NCBI RefSeq assembly: GCF_008974225.1
Contig: NZ_BKZR01000009.1
Span: 37,191-101,190, forward strand
Direction of reading: 5' to 3'
Length of the DNA stretch: 64,000 bases
DNA from: Weizmannia acidilactici
GTDB taxonomy: Bacteria; Bacillota; Bacilli; Bacillales; Bacillaceae_C
A model generated the notes under the pieces. That model made no database searches and was not told the origin of the DNA. It worked only from the letters and a program-made list of their open reading frames with translations. Shown here piece after piece: positions 1 through 6,999 of this stretch. The first letter of the stretch is position 1. The number at the start of each line of letters is the position of its first letter. The translations under genes and the position numbers were made by a program.

Positions 1-276
1 ATGAAATGGGAAACGGTTCTCCCGCAAAAGTTCAATTTGCTGTTGGGCAATTTCTTTAATCCCAATTTTTTCCTGAACTTTCCAATCGAATATTTTACGC
101 CGGCTTAAATTCTGCCCGAAAACTAAATAGAGTACAAATCCAGCGATCGGAATGAATAAAAGCACCAGCAACCACGCCCAAGTTGCTCCGACATCCCGCC
201 GTTCAAGGAAAATAACGGTTCCCGCCAGGATAAAGTTTAAAAGAAATAAAATCACCAATAATACCGTTACAATCAT
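1..276 (-). CDS. cls: Cardiolipin synthase, N-terminal part (cut by window edge)
   Basis: This is the first 92 codons of a reading frame that runs off the left edge. The visible protein has two hydrophobic segments (about residues 2-20 and 32-52). They are separated by LERRDVGATWAWLLV and followed by YLVFGQNLSRRK, the signature of the membrane-anchoring PLDc_N domain of bacterial cardiolipin synthases. The enzyme condenses two phosphatidylglycerols into cardiolipin at the membrane. The two HKD phospholipase D motifs would lie outside the window. The start at 276 is set by AAAAGGAGA seven bases upstream. The next gene upstream (M23 peptidase) ends in its own terminator, so this gene probably has a separate promoter. 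Family assignment is strong, but the paralogue cannot be decided. Confidence 0.85.
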   Translation of the reverse strand, partial: MIVTVLLVILFLLNFILAGTVIFLERRDVGATWAWLLVLLFIPIAGFVLYLVFGQNLSRRKIFDWKVQEKIGIKEIAQQQIELLRENRFPFH

Positions 277-494
277 TATGTTCTCCTTTTCATGCACCCT
301 TCTTCGTTTTTGCCGTGTCTGCCGCCGTTCCGCCTTTTGGAAAATGCCGGCGTACGGAAGGCGGCTGCGGGGCGGATGCCCAAATCGTTTATTGTTTGAT
401 GTAGCGGGAAAAATGACAATTGTATCATACCATAATATTTGTTCCTGACCCACGTAAATGCACTTTTATTTTCATGTACTTTTCTTCCACCACT
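277..494. other. Intergenic region upstream of cls
   Basis: About 220 bases lie between the M23-gene terminator and the cls start. I see the cls ribosome-binding site (AGGAGA) but no convincing sigma-A promoter and no other gene. ORFs called here on either strand look random. Confidence 0.4.
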
Positions 495-526
495 AAAAAA
501 GAACCGCACCCATTGGATGCAGTTCT
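495..526 (-). terminator. Rho-independent terminator of the M23 peptidase gene
   Basis: On the minus strand AGAACTGCATCC pairs with GGGTGCGGTTCT around an AAT loop (two G-U pairs) and is followed by six U residues. It sits about 45 bases after the M23 peptidase stop codon. Confidence 0.8.
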
Positions 527-568
527 TTTTCCGGCTCTCTAATACACCGCGGCATCAAGAGCCTTTTA

Positions 569-1858
569 TTAAAAATTGATAAAGTTTCTCGGATTTTGGG
601 CGCCATTATGCGGTGGCGGAGTCCAGCGGCCATTATAAATTTCAAAGTGAAGGTGTGGCCCCGTAGATTCGCCTGTATTGCCCATTACGCCGATCTGCTG
701 ACCTTTGCTGACTGACTGCCCTGTACTTACAGAGTAAGAACTCAAGTGGGCATAAACCGTCGTGTACAGTTTCCCGTTAATATAATGGGTAATCATCACA
801 CAATTTCCGTACGAAGAAGAATGGTATGCCCTGAACACAATCCCGTCGGCTGCCGCAACAACCGGCGTACCGATGCTGTTGGCAATATCAATGCCCGGAT
901 GGAAACCGCCGGAACGCGCACCAAATTCAGATGAAATATACCCCGCTACCGGACGCGTAAATGCCCCGGAAGATACTTTCGGAAGCGGTCCGCCAGACCC
1001 TGCAGAACTGCTGCTGCCCGTAGAACTTGAACCAGAAGAGGATCCGGTTTCCGCCTGCGGTTTGGTTGCGGCCTGCTGCTTTTTCGCCAATGCAATCGCC
1101 TTTTCAACCGAAGCTTTTTGGTCGGCCAAGATGCTCTTCTGTTCACTCAGAGACATCTTTTCTTCTTGCAAACTGTCTTTTTGCTTTTCAAGTTTTTTGA
1201 CCAATGCGGATTTCGCATTCTGGTCATCTTTTAATTTCGCTTTTAATGATTTCAGATTGGAAAGCATCGATTCCAAATCTGCCAGTTTACTTTCAATGGC
1301 AGTCTGCTTTTCTTTCAGATCCTGCTCATCTTTTTTCTGTTCTTCGATAATTTTTTGGTCCGCTTCGACAAGCGTTTTCACAGCCGCAATCCGGTCAATT
1401 AAATCATCGAAACTTTTTGCTTCCAAAATGACATCCAAATAATTGACAGAACCGCCGCCATTTTTCTGCATCGCGCGGGCGCGGTCTTTTAAAATTCCAT
1501 TCCGCTCTTCAATTCTCTTTTTTAATTTCCCGATGCTTTTCTTCAGTTCGGAAATTTGGCTTTTTGTTTCGCTGATTTTATGCTCTTCTTCATTGATTTT
1601 TTCATTAGCAGATTGGATTTTGGATTCGATTTCCTCAAGTTGGCTGCCCAGGGAAGCCTGTTTGCTGTTAATGGAAGAAATTTGGCTGTCTTTTTCGTTG
1701 ATTTGGGATTGTAGTTTCGAGCTTTTGCTCTCAATCTCGCTCTTTTTCTGCTGCAATTCCGATATACTTGCAGCAGAAGCACCCGTCTGATAGCCAAACA
1801 GGCCGCCGAGGCTCAATGTGCACGCGATAGCCGCAGGCAATATGGAACGCTTCCTCAT
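569..1858 (-). CDS. Secreted M23 peptidoglycan endopeptidase with CwlO/PcsB-like coiled coil
   Basis: A 429-residue exported murein hydrolase. Residues 1-30 form a signal peptide ending in ASAA. Residues about 33-115 and 165-262 are Lys/Glu-rich coiled coil as in CwlO, PcsB and EnvC. A Ser/Gly-rich linker covers 270-290, and residues 300-429 are an M23 LytM domain. Zinc ligands H320 and D324 (HPGID) and H404 (HLHFE) are visible, with H371 in YAHL as the expected catalytic residue. The gene follows ftsE-ftsX on the same strand. FtsEX is known to activate coiled-coil murein hydrolases (CwlO, PcsB, EnvC), so this is a likely partner. In B. subtilis the equivalent slot holds a ctpB-type protease gene, and the FtsEX target CwlO is NlpC/P60 and encoded elsewhere. 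The start is supported by AAAGGGGGAG. Confidence 0.88.
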   Translation of the reverse strand: MRKRSILPAAIACTLSLGGLFGYQTGASAASISELQQKKSEIESKSSKLQSQINEKDSQISSINSKQASLGSQLEEIESKIQSANEKINEEEHKISETKSQISELKKSIGKLKKRIEERNGILKDRARAMQKNGGGSVNYLDVILEAKSFDDLIDRIAAVKTLVEADQKIIEEQKKDEQDLKEKQTAIESKLADLESMLSNLKSLKAKLKDDQNAKSALVKKLEKQKDSLQEEKMSLSEQKSILADQKASVEKAIALAKKQQAATKPQAETGSSSGSSSTGSSSSAGSGGPLPKVSSGAFTRPVAGYISSEFGARSGGFHPGIDIANSIGTPVVAAADGIVFRAYHSSSYGNCVMITHYINGKLYTTVYAHLSSYSVSTGQSVSKGQQIGVMGNTGESTGPHLHFEIYNGRWTPPPHNGAQNPRNFINF

Positions 1859-2018
1859 GTTTCTCCCCCTTTAAATGCAATATTCATTATGTATCCGGGA
1901 ACAGTCCCCGGTTTTATATGTTTAGGCATGGCCTTATGTGGGTATTGAATGACAAACGATTACGCTTGTGGCGGGGGCAGAGCGGGAAAAGCTTCCCGCC
2001 GTGCCTTTTATTCCGCCA

Positions 2019-2903
2019 TTACACTTTTAAATAGCGGCGGATGGACATCGAACTGCCCCACACGCCGATGCAAATACCAAGCAGAAGCAGCAGGCCGTCA
2101 ACTCCATAAATGAACGGGCTGTAATTCAGCAGATGGATAATATTGTTTTGGAGTTTCGGCGATATGAGTTCGTATAAATAGAAGTAGCCGAAAGAAATGA
2201 TGAGAATCGGGAGAATGGACCCTAAAATCCCGAGCCATAATCCTTCAAGCAGGAACGGCCAGCGGATGAACCAGTTTGTCGCCCCGACCAGTTTCATAAT
2301 CTCGATTTCTTTTCTTCTTGCAAATATCGTAATTTTAATGGTATTCGAGATTAAGAACATTGCGGTCAATAGAAGGGCGATGATCAAGACTAGGCCGATA
2401 TTCCGGCAGATGCTAAGGACATGGAACAGTTTTTCGACTTTGCCCTTTCCGTAAATCGCCGATTCAACATGGTCCATCTTTTCAATTTGGCGTGCAACTT
2501 TCGGCGTATCCGTCGGCTGTTTTGTTTTGACAATGAACACGTCATACAAAGGGTTGTCCTGTTGGAACAGCTTAAAGTCGCTGCCCATCGTTTTGATCAA
2601 CTCCTTCAATTCCTGCTCTTTAGAAGAAAACTTGACGGATTTGACCGCGCCTATACTCTCAATCTCGCTTTTCAGCTTTTCCCTGTCGGCGGCTTTCGCC
2701 GTTAAATCGATATGGACGCGGATTTCCACGTCATTTTCAATATCGTTCGCAAACTTGTTCATGTTCAGGATGATCACGAAAAACACGCCGACAAGCAGCA
2801 AGGTTATGGTTACGGCGCTGGCCGAAGCAAACATCATCCAGCCGTTGCGGCCGAGGCTTTTAAAACTTTCCCGGAAATGGCGTTTTACCGTATTAATCTT
2901 CAT
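2019..2903 (-). CDS. ftsX: Cell-division ABC transporter permease FtsX
   Basis: A 294-residue four-helix membrane protein. There is one TM helix near residues 22-46, an extracellular domain of about 110 residues, then three TM helices in the C-terminal FtsX/MacB domain (with RRKEIEIMKLVGA). It forms the FtsEX complex that transmits ATP hydrolysis by FtsE to extracellular peptidoglycan hydrolases. I take the start at 2903 (MKINTVKRHFRES) because GGGAGG precedes it. A longer frame exists upstream but covers the FtsE end. The gene overlaps the end of ftsE by 11 bases, implying translational coupling. The downstream M23 hydrolase is the obvious candidate effector. Confidence 0.95.
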   Translation of the reverse strand: MKINTVKRHFRESFKSLGRNGWMMFASASAVTITLLLVGVFFVIILNMNKFANDIENDVEIRVHIDLTAKAADREKLKSEIESIGAVKSVKFSSKEQELKELIKTMGSDFKLFQQDNPLYDVFIVKTKQPTDTPKVARQIEKMDHVESAIYGKGKVEKLFHVLSICRNIGLVLIIALLLTAMFLISNTIKITIFARRKEIEIMKLVGATNWFIRWPFLLEGLWLGILGSILPILIISFGYFYLYELISPKLQNNIIHLLNYSPFIYGVDGLLLLLGICIGVWGSSMSIRRYLKV

Positions 2904-3579
2904 AACCGTAACCTCCCAGCTGCTCATCGCGCACGACTTTTCCACTTTCAATAGCGATCACGCGGTGCTTGTTTGTGTTGACAATTTCACGGTTATGGGT
3001 TGCCATCACGACAGTCGTTCCGGTTAAATTGATGTCTTCCAGTATTTTCATAATTTCCCAGGAAGTTTCCGGATCCAAGTTTCCCGTCGGCTCGTCCGCA
3101 ATGACCACTTTCGGCATATTGACAATCGAGCGCGCGATCGAAACACGCTGTTGTTCCCCTCCGGACAATTCGGAAGGCAGCATCCTTGCTTTATTCTTCA
3201 ACCCTACCTGATCCAGCACTTCCATCACGCGTTTCCGGATATACGGCGGATCCTGCTCGATGACTTCAAGGGCAAACGCGACATTTTCATAGACGGTTAA
3301 TGTCGGAAGCAACTTAAAATCCTGGAAAACGACGCCGATCTGCCTTCTGAAATAAGGAACTCTTTTATCCCTGATTTTCGAAAGGTTTACCCCGTTGACG
3401 AGCACTGTACCAGCTGTCGGTTTTTCTTCGCGGTAAATCAGCTTAATAACGGTCGACTTTCCCGCGCCGCTCGGGCCGACAATATAAACAAACTCGCCCT
3501 GTTTGATTTTAATATTTAAACCGTTCGCAGCCATTACGCCATTCGGATACTTTTTATACACATCCTTTAATTCAATCAT
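2893..3579 (-). CDS. ftsE: Cell-division ABC transporter ATP-binding protein FtsE
   Basis: A 228-residue ABC ATPase, normal FtsE length. It shows Walker A GPSGAGKST, the signature LSGGEQQRVSIARS, Walker B VVIADEPTGNLD and the switch His in MATHNRE. Partnered with FtsX it controls cell-wall hydrolysis and, in B. subtilis, asymmetric septation in sporulation. The frame is open for 78 further codons upstream. The start at 3579 (MIELKDVYKKYPNG) fits the family and has an AGGTGA ribosome-binding site, so the upstream part is leader. Confidence 0.96.
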   Translation of the reverse strand: MIELKDVYKKYPNGVMAANGLNIKIKQGEFVYIVGPSGAGKSTVIKLIYREEKPTAGTVLVNGVNLSKIRDKRVPYFRRQIGVVFQDFKLLPTLTVYENVAFALEVIEQDPPYIRKRVMEVLDQVGLKNKARMLPSELSGGEQQRVSIARSIVNMPKVVIADEPTGNLDPETSWEIMKILEDINLTGTTVVMATHNREIVNTNKHRVIAIESGKVVRDEQLGGYGYED

Positions 3580-3941
3580 TTCATCACCTGACTTTTTCAA
3601 TCTGTACTCCCAAGATGCGGAACTGATCATTACGCTGCAACAAAAAACACCATTTTTTGCACTACACATGTGTCCCGCTTTAAATATTTGCAAACGGCGC
3701 AAATATTCCGGCAATAAGGCATGTTTACTGTCAAGAAAGGCTGCCTCTAAGGCTAAGGCACCTTCTATGGAAATTCGACTTTTTTCTCTCTCAACCTGCG
3801 AGAATCGGCACAATTACCCGAAATTCGCACATAAATTATTATAGCATCCCACATTTGCTTAAACATTACAGTTATATTTCAATTTTTCTCGCCAAGCCGT
3901 GTAAAATCTGGAAAGGCGGGAAAAAAGCCGGACAGGAAAAA
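3580..3941 (-). promoter_or_regulatory. Long leader/promoter region of ftsEX with a hairpin
   Basis: About 360 non-coding bases precede ftsE. A TATAAT on the minus strand at 3838-3843 could be the -10 box, which would give a leader of about 255 bases, but no good -35 is seen. Inside the leader a perfect 9-bp inverted repeat (AATATTTGC / GCAAATATT, 3683-3707) could form a hairpin or be an operator. Function unknown. Confidence 0.35.
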
Positions 3942-4213
3942 ACGAGGCTGTCCCAAAAGTCGGTAGATTGACCAGGGGCACCCCCTTTTTTTATGTAAGG
4001 TTATGTTATCTGAGAATGTTGATGATCTTGAAATTTACGAGACTCCTGAGGGAAAAGTGAACCAGTGGGACAGCACCTTTAGATCAAAATTTTCCTGTGG
4101 AAACGGTTCTGAGAAACTTTGTTACGACCGTTAGAGCAAAATAAAACTCCTAAAACGGGCCTGACACAGCTCGAAAAATTTCTACTTAAAAGGGGCTTTC
4201 GGGACAGCCTCGT
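3942..4213. repeat. 272-bp MITE-like element with perfect 13-bp terminal inverted repeats
   Basis: ACGAGGCTGTCCC at 3942-3954 is exactly inverted at 4201-4213. The interior has no convincing gene. It contains the AAACGGTTCTGAG core (near 4100) shared with repeats elsewhere in the window, and a segment (about 4015-4055) related to the AGGAGTC...ATCATCAACA family. The right end touches the stop codon of the cytochrome c gene. GAGGCTGTCCCAAAAG-type ends recall those of some Firmicute insertion sequences (inference from memory). No clear target-site duplication is seen. Confidence 0.7.
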
Positions 4214-4539
4214 CATTTCTTTTCGGACAGCCATTTTGCCACTTTTTTCGCGTCGCTTCCTTTTAAAAGCCCTGCCGGCATGTCCCCTTTTCCATTTTCA
4301 ATCACATGCAAAATCTGCTTTTCGCTTAATTTTGAGCCGATATGCTGCAGGTTCGGCCCGACATCGCCTTCCAAATTGTTGCCGTGGCAGGCGGAACATT
4401 TCTGGTCCACAAGCTTCTCGGCATCTCCGCCGCTTACCGTGTTGTTTGAGCCTCCGCCCTGCGATGAGGAGCCGTTCCCGCACGCGGAAAGCCCAATTGC
4501 AAGCAAAAGCGCCGCTGCCATCGCAAGCTGTTTTTTCAT
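4213..4539 (-). CDS. cccB: Small lipoprotein cytochrome c (c-551/CccB type)
   Basis: A 108-residue membrane-anchored c-type cytochrome. A lipoprotein signal peptide ends in the lipobox LSAC (Cys20). A flexible Ser/Gly/Asn linker leads to the heme-binding motif CSACH (residues 48-52), with Met87 in GDMPAG as the probable axial ligand. It would shuttle electrons on the outer face of the membrane, probably to a terminal oxidase. It lies upstream of ftsE as cccB does in B. subtilis. The start at 4539 is chosen for GGGAGGA nine bases before it; a start five codons earlier is in frame but lacks a site. The stop codon abuts a repeat element. Confidence 0.9.
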   Translation of the reverse strand: MKKQLAMAAALLLAIGLSACGNGSSSQGGGSNNTVSGGDAEKLVDQKCSACHGNNLEGDVGPNLQHIGSKLSEKQILHVIENGKGDMPAGLLKGSDAKKVAKWLSEKK

Positions 4540-4591
4540 TGAAAATCCTCCCATCCTGAGCTTGTCTTTCTCCCCCCATTATACCGGATTG

Positions 4592-5455
4592 CTACGGCAT
4601 TTTAAAACCTTCGCCAAGCACTTCGGCGGCTTCCATCACCACCACGAATGCTTTTCCGTCTATCGCTCTCACAAGGTTTTTCAGCTTGATAAATTCCGTC
4701 TGGTCGATGACGCACATCAGGATCGGTTTTTCCCGGTCGGTAAAGCCGCCGTATGCCTGCAGCTTCGTGACGCCGCGGTCAACTTGGTACAAAATCTCCT
4801 TGCGTATTTCCGCATGTTTATCGGAAATGATCAGCACATTTTTGGATCGGTTCAGCCCAACCTGGACAAGGTCAATCGTCTTACTAGTCACAAACAGCCC
4901 GATGATCGCATACAAGCCCTTTTCAATATCAAAAACGGCGGCAGCCGACAGGACCACAAGCCCGTCAATAAACATCACACATTTTCCGAGCGAAATGCCG
5001 GTAAATTTATGAATGATTTGGGCGGCAAGATCCGTTCCACCCGTGGAGGCCCTGCCGAGAAAAACAATCCCAAGACCTGCCCCGACACCGATCCCGCCAA
5101 ACAGTGAAGCGAGAAGCGCATCATGGGTCCACGGCTGCCAATGTTCCGTCAAAAAAACGACGAACGGCAAAAAAACAGTGCCGACAAGCGTCTTAATTCC
5201 AAATTGGTACCCTAAAAAAATGAGGCCGGCAATAAACAGCGGAATATTCAGCCCCCATTGCACATAGGCAGGCTTCCATCCAAACAACCCGTGCAAAATC
5301 GTGCTGATCCCGCTGACGCCACCGGATGCAATATTATTCGGCAGCAGGAAAACATTAAAAGCAATGGCCACAATGGCTGATCCAACAAGGATATATACAT
5401 ATTCCATCAGCATCATCCGGTATTTGCCACCCGCTTGCTTCCTTTTCTTTCCCAT
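4592..5455 (-). CDS. yvjA: YitT-family membrane protein with C-terminal DUF2179
   Basis: A 287-residue integral membrane protein with about five or six TM helices (residues 15-185), including GGVSGISTILHG and the Gly-rich GGIGVGAGLGIVFLGRASTGGTDL typical of the YitT/YvjA family. A soluble DUF2179 domain follows (about 200-280, VDRGVTKLQAYGGFTDREKPILMCVI). The function of the family is not established; transport or sensing has been proposed. Its position between cccB and prfB matches yvjA in B. subtilis. The start is supported by AGGAGG six bases upstream. Confidence 0.85.
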   Translation of the reverse strand: MGKKRKQAGGKYRMMLMEYVYILVGSAIVAIAFNVFLLPNNIASGGVSGISTILHGLFGWKPAYVQWGLNIPLFIAGLIFLGYQFGIKTLVGTVFLPFVVFLTEHWQPWTHDALLASLFGGIGVGAGLGIVFLGRASTGGTDLAAQIIHKFTGISLGKCVMFIDGLVVLSAAAVFDIEKGLYAIIGLFVTSKTIDLVQVGLNRSKNVLIISDKHAEIRKEILYQVDRGVTKLQAYGGFTDREKPILMCVIDQTEFIKLKNLVRAIDGKAFVVVMEAAEVLGEGFKMP

Positions 5456-5583
5456 TTCAATCCTCCTATCAAAAAGCCTGTATTCTCTTCCGGCACCGGC
5501 GATCTTTTCATAAGGCTATATCGCGCGGTCTTACCTATCAGGAACCTCAAAAAATATCGCCCATGAACATACCAGAGCCTTCC

Positions 5584-5663
5584 AAAAAAAAACGATGCCA
5601 TGCACCAATATATAGGGCCTCCAATTTTTTGTATCCCTTATATATTCTTTGGATTATGGCATC
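5584..5663 (-). terminator. Large terminator hairpin downstream of prfB
   Basis: On the minus strand GATGCCAT (5656-5663) pairs with ATGGCATC (5594-5601) and is followed by nine U residues. The long loop contains a second inner stem (AATATATAAGGG with CCCTATATATT, one bulge). It lies just after the prfB stop and ends the secA-prfB direction of transcription. Confidence 0.65.
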
Positions 5664-5701
5664 ATTGACATGTTCCGGCTTTTTTAGGGCAGGGCCGTTC
5701 A

Positions 5702-6803
5702 TTATGAAATGCGGGAACGCAAATATGCATCGATAAATGTATCGATCTCGCCGTCCATCACGGCCTGGACGTTCCCCGTTTCCACGTTTGTGCGGTGGTC
5801 TTTTACCATCGAATACGGGTGGAACACATAAGAACGGATTTGGCTTCCCCAGCCAATCTCTTTCTGCTCGCCGCGGATTTCCGCCAATTGCTTTTCTTTT
5901 TCTTCCAATTCCTTCTGATATAATTTCGCTTTTAACATTTTCATGGCCTGCTCACGGTTTTGGATCTGCGACCGTTCAGACTGGCAGGCCACAACAATCC
6001 CTGTAGGAATATGGGTAATCCGGACGGCAGATGATGTTTTATTAATATGCTGTCCGCCTGCGCCGCTCGCCCGGTATGTGTCCACGCGCAAATCTTCGGG
6101 GCGAACTTCAACCTCGATATTGTCATCCATTTCCGGCATGACTTCACATGACACGAAAGAAGTATGGCGGCGCCCGGCGGCATCAAACGGTGAAATCCGG
6201 ACAAGGCGGTGAATGCCCTTTTCCGCTTTTAAATAGCCGTACGCATTATGCCCTTTAAAAAGGAGCGTTACGCTTTTTACGCCGGCTTCTTCACCCGGCA
6301 GATAATCAAGCGTTTCGACTTTAAAGCCTTTTTTCTCTCCCCAGCGCGTATACATCCGGAGCAGCATCGAGCACCAGTCCTGCGACTCCGTTCCGCCCGC
6401 CCCCGGATGCAATTCCAAAATGGCATTGTTGGCGTCATACGGGCCGTTCAGCAGCAGCTGCAGCTCATACTCATTTAATTTTTCCGTAAATTCCTCAAGC
6501 TCGTTTTCAAGCTCTGCTTTCAATTCCGGATCGTTTTCTTCTTTCACCAGTTCATAAGTTAGTTCCAGGTTTTCCTGCGATGATTCTAGCTCATGGTAAC
6601 CGTTCACCAGCTCTTTTAAAGCGTTGGACTCATTAATGACTTTCTGCGCTTCCTGCTGGTCGTTCCAAAAATCCGGCTCAAGCATTCTTTCTTCCAGTTC
6701 GGCAATACGCGTCTCTTTTTCTTCTAATTCAAAGAGACCCCCTGAAGCCCGCTAATTTCTTAGCTGTATTTTCAAGTTCTGCTCTGATTTCTGATAATTC
6801 CAT
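5702..6803 (-). CDS. prfB: Peptide chain release factor 2 (with programmed +1 frameshift)
   Basis: RF2 recognises UGA and UAA stop codons and triggers peptide release. The gene is read as two frames. Codons 1-24 start at ATG 6803 (site AGGTGAT) and end in ...AGFRGSL followed by an in-frame TGA (6731-6729). Reading then shifts +1 at CTT-T-GAA and continues to 5702. Together this gives 366 residues, the normal RF2 length. Visible motifs are SPF (the tripeptide anticodon) in RISPFDAAG and the catalytic GGQ in GAGGQHINKTSS. A Shine-Dalgarno-like AGGGGG stands just before the shift codon, as in other bacterial prfB genes. Low RF2 slows termination at UGA and favours the shift, so the gene regulates itself. 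It follows secA, as in B. subtilis. Confidence 0.97.
6729..6745 (-). promoter_or_regulatory. prfB programmed +1 frameshift site
   Basis: Minus-strand AGGGGGTCTCTTTGA combines an internal Shine-Dalgarno-like element, the slippery codon CTT and the UGA stop. Ribosomes slip +1 from CTT to TTT and resume at GAA. This is the classic RF2 autoregulatory cassette. Confidence 0.95.
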
Positions 6804-6885
6804 TTCACATCACCTCATAAAATTTTTCACTCGCCATTTGCCTGCTGATACGCTTTTTGAAAAAACCGGCCCATGGTTTAACCGC

Positions 6886-6916
6886 AAAAAAGAAGGGCGG
6901 CGTTTCAGCCCTCCTT
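6886..6916 (-). terminator. Terminator downstream of secA
   Basis: Minus-strand AGGAGGGC and GCCCTTCT pair around a 9-base loop and are followed by five or six U residues. It lies between the secA stop and the prfB start, so prfB may be read partly by read-through or from its own promoter. Confidence 0.65.
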
Positions 6917-6999
6917 CATACTTTCCTGCTCATGCCGGGACATTTTTCCCATCTGGATTAAGAAAAAGAGGCGCATTTTCCGTTTTTGCCGGCGCACGA

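Noticed and set aside
873..1442. 189-codon plus-strand frame opposite the M23 gene
   Set aside because: Ser/Phe-rich shadow of the Lys/Glu coiled coil; no ribosome-binding site.
4280..5107. 275-codon plus-strand frame across cccB and the YitT gene
   Set aside because: It overlaps two well-supported minus-strand genes and has no start signal.
6729..6731. In-frame stop in prfB as a sign of a pseudogene
   Set aside because: The stop sits in the classic RF2 frameshift cassette, and the joined product has the normal 366 residues.
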